Shown in pieces: positions 22,529 to 33,855 of a stretch of 64,000 nucleotides of DNA. Source of the stretch: Apiotrichum sp. Y4204 (taxonomy: Eukaryota; Basidiomycota; Tremellomycetes; Trichosporonales; Trichosporonaceae); assembly GCA_025531455.1 (NCBI GenBank), contig JAMYHL010000001.1, positions 1-64,000 on the forward strand, read 5' to 3'. Numbering within the stretch: position 1 is the stretch's first letter; the number at the start of each line of letters is the position of its first letter. Both the position numbers and the translations under genes were made by a program. The notes under the pieces were generated by a model. It was given only the letters and a program-made list of their open reading frames with translations, was not told the origin of the DNA and made no database searches.

Positions 22529-24047
22529 TTAGAGAATCATCTTGAAGTGAACACTGCGGTCACCGAGCTGGCCAGACTGGTGGTCGTCGGTGTGTCCGCT
22601 GTCGAGCAGCCTCTGGCGGCGCTTGTTGACAAAGTAGACGTGTGCCACGTTGATCATGGCGAAGACGGGGATGCACATCGAGAGGGCGAGGAGCACCGAG
22701 GTACCGCGGTGGTAGCGGGGTGCCTCCTTGGCAGGGAAGAGCCAGGTGGAGAGGATACCACCGCAGTTGGTGAAGACAAAGCCCATGACGACTCCTGTCG
22801 TGCGGCGGTAGAAGGGGGCGAGGTTGTTCGGCATCCAGGTGGAGAGGATAGGAGCCGAGGTGTAGGCGCCGATGATCATGAGGAAGAGCGAGCCATAGAG
22901 CACGTGCTTGTCCTTGCTGACGAGGAACATGAGGTATCCGGCACCGGAGATGAGGCCGGCAATGGCAGCGAAGATGCCACGGTGGCCGCTGTGGTCCGAG
23001 ATGTAGCAGCAGGCGAGGGAGAACACAGCCGACACAGCGTAGGGGGGGACCGACATAAGCTGGATGGCAGTGCCCTTGTAGCCGAGCCCGCCGACGATGG
23101 TGGGAGCAAAGTAGGCCATCGAGAACAGGAGGGTGCCCGATGCGAAGAGCTGAACGCAGAGCAGCCACATGTGGGGGGAAGAGAAGGTGCTGATAACCTC
23201 ACGAGCGGTCATGGGTCCGTGGTCCTCTGCCGCCGGGCGGTCGGCGTCGAGGGCGGCAATGAGGTTGGCCTTCTCCTTCTCGTTAAGGAACTTGGCCGTG
23301 GCAGGAGAGCGTGCGAGGGTAAAGTAGGCGACGACGCCGGAGACAACAGTCAGGAGACCCTCAATGATGAAAATCCAGGCCCAACCCTTCTTGCCGCCGA
23401 GGCCGTCCATGTTGAGCAGCGCTGCGGCAAGCAGACCGGAGAAGGCGCCAGCAAGCGAGGTTGCACAGAAGAAGAAGGCGATGCGCTTGGCGAGGTCCCT
23501 GCGACGGTAGAACATGGACAGGTAGGCAATCGCGGAGGGGAGCAGGGCACCCTCGCAGGCACCCAGGAAGAAACGGGTAGCAAGAAGGCCCGAGTAGCTG
23601 GTGACAAAGCCCTGGAAGGTGGTCACAATACCCCAGCTGACGACGAGCATGGGAATAAGAATGTTAGGGCCACTGGAGTGTCAGCGCATTGTTAATGATG
23701 GCGGTCTACCAAGCTACGCACAGGATTTTGATGAGCATGGTCAACGGGAACTCTGCCACAATGTACGGCACATAGGTGATTGTCAATGCGACCGAGTACT
23801 GGTGCGAGTTCATGCCCAAGTCGGTCAAGAGGCCCGCGGCCTTGGCGTTACCGATGTTGGCGCGGTCCAGGAAGTTCATGAGGTACAACCATGTCACGGT
23901 CGTGAGGATGATGCAGTCGAGCTTGAAGAGCGTCTTGCGGAGGAGCTTATCATCGTGGACCGGGGGCGCATGGTCGGCGATGTCAACCTGGTGAACCTGG
24001 CCATTTTCCTTCTCGAGGCTGGAGCGCGAGTAGTCCGCGTCGTTCAT
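22529..24047 (-). CDS. MFS anion:cation symporter (allantoate/nicotinate permease type)
   Basis: Exons 24047-23722 and 23672-22529 give 489 aa; the 49-bp intron falls between LTMLIKIL and GPNILIPMLVVSWG. The DAL5/TNA1-like family takes up organic anions such as allantoate, nicotinate or pantothenate with protons at the plasma membrane. Signatures seen are LDRANIGNAKAAGL after the first helix, RFFLGACEGALLPSAIAYLSMFYRRRDLAKRIAFF split over helices 4-5, IEGLLTVVSGVVAYF, and a second half with NNLAPFYRRTTGVVMGF. A hydrophilic N-terminus of about 40 residues precedes 12 expected helices. The DHA1-type transporter at 36-39 kb is only distantly related. Substrate is unknown. Confidence 0.92.
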
Positions 24048-26244
24048 CGTGGTTTTTGTTTCGAGGTGGTGCTGCAGTGTGGTCCAGCCGGTGTGATAGT
24101 GAGGTGTCGAGATGAGTGATTCCACGAGCTGGCGCGGTAGACAGACAGTCCTGAGTTGCTTGAGGGAGAAAAAAACGACTCGTCTTCGTGTCCTGTGCTT
24201 TTTAACTCTCCTCCCTCCTCCCCACTGCCTCACCGTGCTCTTGCAAGGCACAGAGTTTGCCGTGGAACCGGAGTCGCTCTGTTGAGTCGGAGTCCCCGGC
24301 CCCGCGATCCAATGTCGGGGGCCCCTTGCAGCCTACTTGGGGAACTGGGGCAGAATGCGGGGGACGCACGGCACGTCCGCGAGCGGTACAAGGAATGCCG
24401 AGATGTGGCTCGGCGCCCTTAGATGTTGTGGGCATGTGATGGCCGACATACAGTATACGACGCGCGCAGCTGCCGCAAAGACCGCAACCGAGCCCCACCT
24501 TCGATTATGCACCAAAGCCGGGTCCCGCCCTTCCCAGGTGGGCGTCGTACGCGGCGGCAAAACCGCACTGGCCGCTGCAAGCTGCACTCGCCGCTGCCGC
24601 ACTCCCTCCTATCAGCCACCGGCGACACCAAGGCACTCAACTCAGCCCTGAGTTGCTTTGACGTCAGCTGGGCACAAGACCCCAAGCGTCTCTTGCCCAG
24701 CCCGCTGGTTTACTTGTCAGGTTGAAAGCGCACAATACCATGCATACAGTACATACAAGTTCAGCAGGTGCGAAGCGATTTTTTGTGTACAACGCTTTGC
24801 AAGTGTCAGTTGGTGACAGAAGCGACCGTTTCTCAAGGTTGCTTCTGTACATCACACACATCAGGAGCCTCCACCTCTCACATGTCCAGCAAGCTCTCGA
24901 TGGCCCTGGCAGAGAGAATGTAACCAAGGCAACGTCTCGAATCCGCAGCCAGAAATTAGAGATCCATGAGAAGCATGGCAAAGGGCCGGGGCACTTTGCC
25001 CCTCTTCATCTGCGGGTCTGGTCGCAGTCACCCAGGGTTGATTAAAACAAGGTTTCAGTATCCGGGTATTCAGCGAATCACGGCCGCGATACACAACGGC
25101 CGGCCAGGGTATCAGTGCGTCGGGGCACCGGCTCCGTGTCCTCCGTCAAACAGTGCGCCAGCCTGGGCTTAGATCGATAATCTCGCCAGAGCACCAGTAC
25201 CAATCGGTCATCGGAGATGCATTCGTTCATGCCGTGAAGTGGAGGTTGCCGCATCGCTGCCACTGTCAGCTGCGCATTACTGTTTTCCGGGCCATCCCCG
25301 GGCACCCAGGATATAAGAAGAGCAGCGCTGGGCTCGCCACCCGCCGGCCCGGCTTGTGTAATCTCGCTCTCTGTTTCACCTGACCGCGGATGCACTGCGG
25401 ACATATGAAGGCCGAGGCACGTTCCGCGCATATCAGTGGCACGGGCGTCGCATCGGCAACGCAGGCCACGCAATGCACCCGCCTGAAATTAATTCACTGA
25501 TACATGCAAGGTTGGGGTCTCGGGGTTTGATTCGCTTGGCGTCCTGGAGCCTGTGGCATTTTGATTCAGAACGCTGTGCCCGTGCCACACCGTTGTGGAC
25601 TGATCTGTTGCATTTGCGGGAATGGGTACAGCACTGTCGCGGAATGAAGTCACAGGCAACAGGCAGTGTTGACCAGAGGCGAGGACCCAATCCTGATTCG
25701 TTCCCCCACTCTCGATCTTCCGATCTCAATCGCAAACAAAATGGCGTCCACTGGCATGGTCACTGGGGCCAGAGGAGCCGGTCGGCAGCCGGTCAGCTTG
25801 TGCACTTCATTGTCTGTCACGTATTCGGAATGCACGCCGTAGCGGTCGCCGTCCGCTCGTTAATGTTCCTCAGACGTCTTTGTTATCGTGATGGCCCGAC
25901 TGCGAACTGCGAACTGCAAGAGCGTCCAGTCTCGATACTGAGTTCCACAGGAATGTCGGGGTATGTCGACAAGGAATGGACGGAGTTTGTGCGCAACACA
26001 GTGTGAACACGCCGATCCGTTGCTTTTCGGATGGATCAGTGTGGTCAACACGGCCCCGTCGACGCCTTCGGCGCTCGGTTGCGTCAGAAATTTGAGTGAC
26101 GGGTCGGGCCGTCCGGTGATTGTGATGGGTAGGTCACTTGGGCGTCCGGCCGCCGAGCGCGGAAGACATTTGCGGTTGGGCGCTGCGTCGCTCTGGAAAC
26201 ACTACTGCTAGGAAACCGGGGCGATTAGTTTAGGAGAGCCCAGG
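24048..26244. other. 2.2-kb gene-poor tract
   Basis: It contains the transporter promoter. The remaining open frames (for example 25473-26006 on plus) have no motifs or codon bias. A lone gatataag near 25311 resembles a TATA box, but no gene follows it. Confidence 0.5.
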
Positions 26245-26577
26245 TTAGACGGTGAGTGAAATCTGTAGGCTGGGTTGCACTAACTGGAGCATGAGGCACC
26301 ACTCGAGGCTGAACGTGATGGTGAGGAGGGGCGAGAAGGTGGCGTCGACGCCGTGCAACGGCTCACGGTCACTGGTGGACGCCGCGCGCCTCCACGCCTC
26401 GAACGCCATCGCTCCTGGACCAATTCCACTTATCCACTGCCACGTTGCTACTGCCCAACCGCCGTACTCAAGCATCCCCGAGACAAGATTCAGCAGACTC
26501 GGTACAATAATCTCCCGGCTTTGGCCCGCCTGGTGGACCCTTGTGCATACAGATGTACAGTAGATGAACTGCGGCAT
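26245..26577 (-). CDS. Possible membrane-protein ORF or 3' exon, uncertain
   Basis: A 110-codon frame from ATG 26577 reads like membrane protein, with hydrophobic stretches VPSLLNLVSGMLEYGGWAV and PLLTITFSLEWCLMLQLVQ around a charged loop. It sits 30 bp beyond the stop of the four-helix protein on the same strand but in another frame. I found no canonical donor/acceptor pair that joins the two in frame. It may be a separate small gene, an unplaced exon or chance. Confidence 0.3.
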   Translation of the reverse strand: MPQFIYCTSVCTRVHQAGQSREIIVPSLLNLVSGMLEYGGWAVATWQWISGIGPGAMAFEAWRRAASTSDREPLHGVDATFSPLLTITFSLEWCLMLQLVQPSLQISLTV

Positions 26578-26609
26578 CAGCTCCGCTCCACAGAGTACTC
26601 ACTTATAAT

Positions 26610-27470
26610 CTATGATGGATGACCTTGAGGGATGGGGGTGTACGTTGCTGGTGCTTGTCCTCGTCGACCAGCCGCCGCAATAGCTGCAAGAACGCGGTCC
26701 CGTCTGTCTCGAGCCTCGCTTAAACGGCGCTGACGCCGTTCTGCTTCCTCGTGATCCAGTTCGATTTCTTCGCCTTGCTGCTCCTCGTCCGACTGAGATG
26801 TAGCCCCAAACACCCTCAGAGCGATCGAAAACGCGATGACCGGGCAAAGAACGAAGAGAACCAGGACAGCCCGAGCGACTCTCCACATGATCCTGCTCTC
26901 CTTATCTGGGAGTGACACGGCCGCGTGCCATATGACCACGACGTCCCGGACAGAGAATGCAAACATCAGGAAGACTAGCGGAGCCTCGATGGCTTCACGA
27001 GGAAGGCTAAGTCGACTCGGGGAACGGTAGAGAAACCGGAGCCACACGTTAAAGAGTCGTCGCAGCGGTGAGCGTCGCCGAGGTGCTGATTCCCCTCCAT
27101 CCTCGGCATTCTGTTCCTCCTCTTCCGGCAGCCCTAGATCCAGCTCGTTGGTTCCTAGCCGAAGATAACCTTCGAGAATACGAGCCCTGCGGAACGCTGC
27201 CAAAAGAAGGAATGTCGGTGCCAGGTAGATGGCATAGCGAAGAAGTTCAAACGCGGGTGCGAAGAAGGTGGCGATAATCAAGTCCTCGGCGTCACCATCG
27301 CCGCTGGTGGCTTCCCGAGTGGCTATGATCGCATGTATAATCCCACACGCATCACGGAGCACAAATATACCGATGATGACCGCGAAAACGGTTGCGGCGC
27401 GGGAGCCGTTGCAACCCGGGTTAAACCACTCTGGTATTTTCCGAAGAAGAGTCGAAAGACGTTCGGACAT
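26610..27470 (-). CDS. Four-helix membrane protein with internal duplication, unknown family
   Basis: One exon of 286 aa from ATG 27470; the frame upstream is open but without a good start. Hydrophobic segments lie near residues 25-50, 75-93, 160-185 and 197-221. The first and third share a pattern: FVLRDACGIIHAII (36-49) and FSVRDVVVIWHAAV (172-185), i.e. F-x2-RD-x4-I-x-HA. This suggests the protein arose by duplication of a two-helix unit. An acidic linker (LPEEEEQNAED) separates the halves. A Glu/Arg-rich segment (EEAERRQRRLSEARDRRD) near the C-terminus may form a coiled coil. I recognise no family. It is divergent from the F-box-like gene, sharing a 490-bp promoter region. Confidence 0.7.
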   Translation of the reverse strand: MSERLSTLLRKIPEWFNPGCNGSRAATVFAVIIGIFVLRDACGIIHAIIATREATSGDGDAEDLIIATFFAPAFELLRYAIYLAPTFLLLAAFRRARILEGYLRLGTNELDLGLPEEEEQNAEDGGESAPRRRSPLRRLFNVWLRFLYRSPSRLSLPREAIEAPLVFLMFAFSVRDVVVIWHAAVSLPDKESRIMWRVARAVLVLFVLCPVIAFSIALRVFGATSQSDEEQQGEEIELDHEEAERRQRRLSEARDRRDRVLAAIAAAGRRGQAPATYTPIPQGHPS

Positions 27471-27962
27471 GAACCAGTTGATAAAGCGTCTGCTGCTCCG
27501 GAAAGAACCAGCAGCGGAGCGGATGGTGAATCGAAGAGAATGAAGGGGTGGGATGCGACTGATTGAATGCGGACTGGTGGTATCGAGGATGTCTTGTGGT
27601 CGAGATGTGCTCGCAACCAGAGGAACGACGACGACGTAACACGTCAAAAGTTGAATGTCTGTCCGGGGCCCCACCCCTTCGTGGAATGGTCAAATGGTCG
27701 CATCCCATGCACACGCAGGGAATGCAAATACGCCACCGTCCAAGACTCGCTCGACTCGCTTGACTCTCGTTCTCTCCACGCAATCAACTCTCTACTCGTC
27801 ATCATACAGTGCTTGCTCGTTACCATCAATCCCAACCCGCGCGACACGATAGAGTGCATAAGCTTGTGACTCTATTTCCTTCCCCTTCACCCTTCGTACC
27901 ATCGGTATATATTGGAACCACTTCGTCATAGATTGTTGCTAGACTACTGCAACGCTCTGCCA
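27471..27962. promoter_or_regulatory. Shared divergent promoter region
   Basis: These 492 bp separate two divergent start codons. A TATA box for the rightward gene is listed separately. No clear TATA faces left. Confidence 0.5.
27906..27913 (+). promoter_or_regulatory. TATA box of the F-box-like gene
   Basis: TATATATT lies 50-57 bp upstream of ATG 27963. Confidence 0.55.
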
Positions 27963-29201
27963 ATGCCGCCGAAACGTAATCGATGGACGTTAGATGCACT
28001 CGCTCAAGATGTAACACTGCGCGACCGGAACGATGTTGCTAAATTTCCTTTCCGCCCGTTCCCTTCGCTTCGTTTCACCGAAGACGGGGCTCAAGATGCC
28101 TCAGGAGTCAGTAATTCACCGCGACCTCCACAGTGACCAGGCATTTGTGCTGACATGCAGTCTCACAGTGCCGTTGCTGTATCAATCGATCACACTCTCT
28201 TTCCACACATCTGGGCAGCGATTCTCGCATACGCATCGAATCAAGTGCTGATCACCCTTCGACGTACCGCCAAACATGTGCGTGACCAGGTGGACAAACT
28301 GCTCGTTGGCACCCATATCGTCATTGGGAAGAGAGTGGCCGGCAGATCGCAGGTTCCTGGCACTTGTGACGTCGTTCTACCTCGAGGATGGTATAAGAAA
28401 GCCCATCTCGCAGAGCAGGTTCGAGTTGTCGATATTGAGAAATTACCGGACAGCAAGAAGAAACATCGCTCGCCGAACTCTTGCGACGGGTGCTTTCGAA
28501 GCAGAGTGCGAACATACCATCGAATAGCGGATGTGCGCGACATTATCTCGCGTCTGCCCGCCTTGCGGATGATTCGTCTTCTCAACCACAATTGCAACTA
28601 CGTCCCGCCCACAGTGGCACGCGACATTATCATCGTGATGGACCTGTCCTTGAAAGAAGCTGATATCTGTATCGGAGAGGACTCGAGACTTAAAATCCCT
28701 TGGCTCAAAAGTGGAACAGACGTTGTTTTGAATTTTCGCTACCATCCAAACGACCCTCAACAATTCATCGAGTTACTTCCATTGTGGTTAATGTGTACAA
28801 GTGAGGACAGACCTCGCAAGGTAACCATGCTGTTTACTCGACTAGAACACCTGTCGCCTCTAACAATTGTCGATCCCTGTGGTAACCGCAGCCAATTTCT
28901 CGACCGCCTCTGTGAGATGATTGCGGGTACGCTCCCGCATGGAACAGTTTGGCAACTTGTAGACACTGAGAGCTGGCCTCCATGGATTCCGAAACGCTTT
29001 GAGGACGATAGGTTTCCACCGGCACCCGACCCGAGCAAACGCAACCAGATCAAAATCTCGACCGCCGTGCTAGACATCCTTGGCTGCTTGACACCGGTCG
29101 GCAAAGCACAAAGATTGATACAGACCATTCAATGGCCTTCCCTTGAAGAGTATCGCAACACGATGACCTCGTCCACGTGGATGCTGCAGATGGGAGAGTA
29201 G
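27963..29201 (+). CDS. F-box-like domain protein (fungal expanded family)
   Basis: Exons 27963-28106 and 28161-29201 give 394 aa; the 54-bp intron runs GTCAGT...TGCAG. After a 50-residue N-terminus comes SIDHTLFPHIWAAILAYA...VLITLRRTAKHVRDQVD, which follows the helical F-box-like pattern of Tremellomycete proteins of this size: a His-x2-Phe/Tyr-Pro start, then LRxTxxxxRxxVD. The remainder (LPALRMIRLLNH, WLKSGTDVVLNFRYHPNDP, WQLVDTESWPPW) lacks known motifs. F-box proteins usually link substrates to SCF ubiquitin ligases, but this group has no proven role, so the function is inference. A CFRSR segment preceded by CDGC might bind metal. Codon bias is weaker than in neighbouring metabolic genes, fitting low expression or fast evolution. 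Confidence 0.65.
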
Positions 29202-31671
29202 CACTTTTGAGATGCCCGACACAACCACCTTGCGACAAGAGCGGGAGAACCTACTGCGTCATCCCCGGTCTGGCCCGCGATACATGCAATGCTTGTTCGC
29301 TTCATGCTCTGTTCCCGTCCCACGAGTGCTTGTAGGTTGACAACCGGGTTCCTGCCCTCGAAATCTGCGCGTGACTCTCACACTAGGCAACCTTCTTCAC
29401 CAACACCGCCAAAGGACGCGTTTACGAGATAATAGAGATCAAAGCTTGATTTTTGTCCCGATGTGGAAGATCTGCCGGTACCAGCCCAACCTACTGGAAT
29501 GAGCCGAACATTGTCCTCCATACTGACCTGCTACGGTGTACACGGCTGGTGGATGCTCGCTTCCGAAAGGGACAAGAATAATCTTTACGGTCCCAAACCG
29601 ATGCCATCGGTGCTTTGGCCAGGCGGTCACGACGCATTTCCGAGGAAACGGCCTTTGAAAAGCCGTTGCAGCTAATGTGTAACCCGCCTCGACTGCATTC
29701 TGGGCCTCTAAGACCTGACGAGGCTCTGCACGTGTTTCGGGCACTAGCTCTGCTCACGGTCCTCTCATGTATGGGGTTACTGACCAACAGAATTGGGGTC
29801 ATCGAAGCCATGGATCTGTCCCTTGGTCGCCAACTCAAACCGGACCGTCGCCCAGAGTTGTATTCTGGGTTTCAAGAGGCCATCGACGGCCGACGGCCCA
29901 CACTGTCGCTGAGCATTGTAATCGTTGCCCTCTCAGTAGAGCGTCGTGACCGATGTTGGGCTATACTACTCGACCAGGGTGCCTGATCCTGATGCCGTTA
30001 TAGGTAGCGTCCAGAATGACCTCAACGATAAAAACACGACCTCGTTGTTGTTGAAGACCCAAACGGTTCTCATCATTGACCTCATGACCTGCAAATGCCG
30101 GATCTGTAGCTTCACTATCGTTCCCGTGCCGTCAAAGAGAGCATTGGCATGGGAAGTAGTGATGAGCTGAGATCCAGTCTTCGGAGACTCGGACTAGCCA
30201 CCTCATTCCGAAGTGGAGCGATCCTCCCTATGGCCCTCCAGGTCGGAGCATTGTGCAGAATCATCTTGAGAGCGTGGATGGCAAGTGACGATTGTTGTGA
30301 GCAAGAGTACCAGCGGAGGTCATCTCAACGACCGGGGATCGGCAGCTCCACAGCTTTTACACGGCTTGACGACAGCGGCCGACGTCAGCGCGGGCCCGAA
30401 GAAGTCATCTTGCACGTTGATCATGGATGCCGAGTCGGTCCCGAGTGGCATCCTGGCGGCGCGGGAGGCGGCTGTCGCGGGGCATGCATCCACCAACACT
30501 GTCCGACAACCCGGTTCACTGGAGGTGTTGTCATGCGTCCTTGGGGGGCACTTCGCCCGATCCGAATAGGTTTGTTAGAGATGGACCCGGCCGGCCCGAG
30601 ATGCTTGAATACTGTCTAAAGTCTCCGGTGTCAAGGGCACCAAAGGGTCCACGATCAAAGATCCTTTGCACCCGTTCTCTACGCCGCGTCATCGTCCAAG
30701 GACGCAACAACCGCCAAGCCGCCCGTGACGGTCCCCAGAAACGACACGAGCCCGTGGTTGTTTACACCATTTACGTCATCTGAACTTGCTGCCCGGAACC
30801 ACCCACTAGTCAACCTAGCCAGTTGGATCCGATTAACCCACCGTTCGTATCCTGGCGCATTCCAGGCACGGCGCACTGTTGTTGTTGTCGTGTCATGGGA
30901 ACCCGGCCCAGACGATAAGGATCCGGTAGGCATTCCTCCACATCAGCTGAAACGACAGACCCGTACCTGGCAGGACCGCTCCCCGTGGTAGTAATTGTAC
31001 ATTTCACGAGTTGTGGCAACCGTGCCATCATCACTCGGTCATCGATCCAATGCGTTGTGGGCCAACCCCCCCGACCGCGTACACACGCGACCCTCGAGGT
31101 ATGAAACCTTGACGTATAAGCCGTGCAGAACGTTCGGTAACTGCTGAGATCGGGAGTTTCGGGGAGAGAATGAGTTTGGTTGGGCGGAATAACGGCAGTG
31201 GTCCAACAACACTTGGCGATACCACAACAACCCCACACACGCCGAGAACCATGGGGGACAATCTCACTGTTGTTCGGCAGTCGTTGGGCAGCTGGGCAAC
31301 AGGCGTCGCCCGCATCGCACATGACAACATCGAGACCAGAGGCAGTGTGCCGTTGGACCCCCAGTCATCCGTGACGACCAGGAGCAGGAACCGGAGGACG
31401 GCATCTGGGGCCTGTGACACGGGTGTTTGTTCAACGGGAAGGATGGCGGTTGAGGCCTTTCCGATTGTATTTAAGAAGAACCGCTTTGTCTCCTTCTCAA
31501 AGAGCGCCAATTGTCAACCTCGCCCCCACCGACCTGGTCCCCACTGCCGGGCCGACGTATCAAGACAACACCGCCACACATCAGGTGCCTCAACCACTAC
31601 TCGACCCGTAAGCCACTTGCTGATCCGCAGCTAGTGAGTACCCTTGACCAGCCCAATACTGATATGAAGAC
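29202..31671. other. 2.5-kb tract without an intact gene; possible relic on minus strand
   Basis: No complete gene is visible. On the minus strand, protein-like segments occur in different frames separated by stops: around 30,170-29,980 (ALFDGTGTIVKLQI, WVFNNNEVVFLSL) and 29,700-29,440 (QNAVEAGYTLAATAFQRP). They may be remains of a degraded gene or chance. A possible TATTTAAG promoter element for the next gene is at 31469-31476. Confidence 0.35.
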
Positions 31672-33198
31672 ATGTGGCAGTCAGCACTCCTCGCAACCCT
31701 CGCCCTTCCATGGACGGCAGTCGCGGCACCGGCGGCGCCTGCGCTGCAGGTGAGACAAGCCCCACTTGACGAAGTGACCGCGAATGCCAACGGGGCAGTG
31801 CCACTGCCGACCACTCCGGTTCCTCTCGATGTTGCATTCGGTCCGACAGGCGCCATCGCTCCCACCATCGGCGCTCCCCGCCCCACTGACATTGATCCCG
31901 AAGCGCAGGCTGCGTCGCTTGCGAACAATGCTCCGCCTCTGAGCATCGTTGGCGGTGATCCCGCCGCCGCCGGCCCAGACTGGGGTTCCACGCCCGGCGA
32001 GTACCTTTACGTCTGGTCTGGTGTTGAGGGTCGTCGTGCCCCCGACCGCCTTGTGACGCTCGACTTCAAGCGCGACAGCCCCAGCTACGGCCGAATTGTC
32101 TCCCAGGTCGATGTTGGTACCTCCGGTAACGAGCCCCACCACTGTGGTCTCTCTGTCGACAAGAAGCGTCTCCTCTGCGGTGGCTTCTTCTCGTTCCTCA
32201 AGCGCCAGAACGACATCTTCGTGTTCGACCTTTCGGACCCCGCCCACCCCCAGTTTATTCGTTCCACGGCCGGTATCGCGGGTGCCGTCCACGATGACTT
32301 TATTCCTCTGCAGGACAACACCTTCATCCTCAGTGAGATGGGTAACAAGAACGGCGGTACCGGTGGCCGTGTGGCCAGGATCGACAGCGAGGGCCGCATC
32401 CTCCAGGAGTACCCTCGCCCTGGAGAGCCCATCCCCGACAGGGAGTACAACCCTCACGGTGTTGCTGTCCGTGAGGACCTCAACCTGTTTGTCAGCTCCG
32501 ACTTCCTCGATGCCTCTACGGCGCTGAACAGCGCCCCCGGCGACCCTGTGCTCCGCGACACCGTTCGTGTCTGGGACCTCTCGCAGATGCGCATTCTCTT
32601 CAACTTCCGCTTCCCCAAGGGAACCGGCACTATGGACACCAAGCTCTTCCACCGGTCCTCGGTCGGTATGGGCTACGTCGGTGGTACGGGCAACGGGAAG
32701 ATCTACTACTTCAACGTTGGCACTCGCGTTGCTCAGCTGGCCATCGACCTCACCAAGCTCATTGTTCCTCCCCACCTCCAGAGGTTCTTCCCCATCGACT
32801 CGCAGATGATGCAGATCTCGCCGGACGACACGCGCTTCTACATTCCCTACGCGTCCAAGAACGACAAGTGGACCGGCAAGTCGGGCTTCTACTCGGGCAT
32901 CGCCGTCTTCGACGTCACCGTCCCTGCCTACCCCCGCCTGATCCAGAACCTCGCCATGCCCCGCTACGCCGGCCCCCATCTCGGCCAGCTCTACGGCGAC
33001 CGCTTCGTTACTGCCGGCTACTTCGTCGACTTTGACGGCTTTGGCAAGCTCCACCTCAACGGCGACCACGTCGTCCGCTGCCTCCACGTCCGTCCCGACG
33101 GCACCCTGTACCCCGACACGCGCTTCCAGGTCGACTTCAACCGTCTCATCCCTGGCATCCAGATGCGTCCCCACGGTCTCGCCACCGTTAAGCAGTAG
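31672..33198 (+). CDS. Secreted selenium-binding-protein (SBP56/methanethiol oxidase) homologue
   Basis: A single exon of 508 aa. Family members form a beta-propeller; characterised ones oxidise methanethiol using copper. Visible landmarks are YLYVWSGVEGRRAPDRLVTLD, the HH pair at residues 156-157 in GNEPHHCG (EPHHCG corresponds to the LHHSG motif of animal SBP56), YNPHGVAV with His262, HRSSVGMGYVGG, QMMQISPDDTRFY, and a C-terminal RPHGL. Unlike cytosolic animal SBP56, it starts with a classic signal peptide (MWQSALLATLALPWTAVAA) and a 70-residue Pro/Ala-rich pro-region, so secretion is likely. Codons are strongly C-ending (ctc, ttc, aac), typical of high expression, and it has no intron in a window where most genes do. 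High expression or lateral origin could explain that. Substrate unproven. Confidence 0.85.
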   Translation: MWQSALLATLALPWTAVAAPAAPALQVRQAPLDEVTANANGAVPLPTTPVPLDVAFGPTGAIAPTIGAPRPTDIDPEAQAASLANNAPPLSIVGGDPAAAGPDWGSTPGEYLYVWSGVEGRRAPDRLVTLDFKRDSPSYGRIVSQVDVGTSGNEPHHCGLSVDKKRLLCGGFFSFLKRQNDIFVFDLSDPAHPQFIRSTAGIAGAVHDDFIPLQDNTFILSEMGNKNGGTGGRVARIDSEGRILQEYPRPGEPIPDREYNPHGVAVREDLNLFVSSDFLDASTALNSAPGDPVLRDTVRVWDLSQMRILFNFRFPKGTGTMDTKLFHRSSVGMGYVGGTGNGKIYYFNVGTRVAQLAIDLTKLIVPPHLQRFFPIDSQMMQISPDDTRFYIPYASKNDKWTGKSGFYSGIAVFDVTVPAYPRLIQNLAMPRYAGPHLGQLYGDRFVTAGYFVDFDGFGKLHLNGDHVVRCLHVRPDGTLYPDTRFQVDFNRLIPGIQMRPHGLATVKQ

Positions 33199-33855
33199 AG
33201 CCAGCTCGATTTATCATACATTCAGAAGGTGGAAGAGAAGAGAACAAGTGTGTCCGTGGACGTTTGAGTAGGTTGATTTCAGCGATGGTGTTAATGTAGT
33301 GTGTTTAATCACGCCGTCGTTTGTTCGCCGATGCAGAGTAGTGTGTTGTGATTGCCCTTTATGTGGTACCATCCTTGAAGCTCTGACGGCACGACTGTTC
33401 CGCTGAGCGTGGCAACCTTGTCGTCAGGCTGAAAATCCCCGCTAGTACTTCAAATTGGGTTGCGTCACGGTTGTTGCGGACGTTGCGCAGGAGATTCCCG
33501 AGATATCAAACGTTATCGACCATGCCGAAATTGGTATCCCGTGGGGCCCCGCGGCACGACCGTCAGGAACCACCAACGGACGGCAATCAGACTAGCCAGA
33601 TCAGCCAGAATCGTCTGGTGAACGTTGACGTTGGTGGAGGGTTGACGGTGGTTGAGTCAACCGTCGTCGTCGTCAATGGCTGAGCGTGATCGTCGCCTTG
33701 ATCGTCTTCCCCGCCTATCAGACAAACATGCAAACAGGATCGTTTCAAAGCATTCAGAGACTGTTCTCACCATCATCCAGTGTTCTCTCAACATTACAGC
33801 GGCTCCTAACACATCCGTGTGCATCACATTCTAAAGCCGGCACGCACCCGCAATC
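33199..33855. other. Intergenic between SBP56-like gene and the three-part protein
   Basis: No gene seen. It contains the SBP56 3' flank and a gttgacg-rich stretch near 33620-33660. Confidence 0.5.

Noticed and set aside
22547..23695. 382-codon plus-strand frame
   Set aside because: Shadow of the MFS transporter on the other strand, rich in Gly/Glu/Val as expected for antisense.
25473..26006. 177-codon plus-strand frame
   Set aside because: No motif, poor codon pattern, and no promoter or intron support.
31681..33174. 497-codon open frame on the minus strand
   Set aside because: It is the exact antisense of the SBP56-like gene; strong C-ending codons leave few stops on the other strand.
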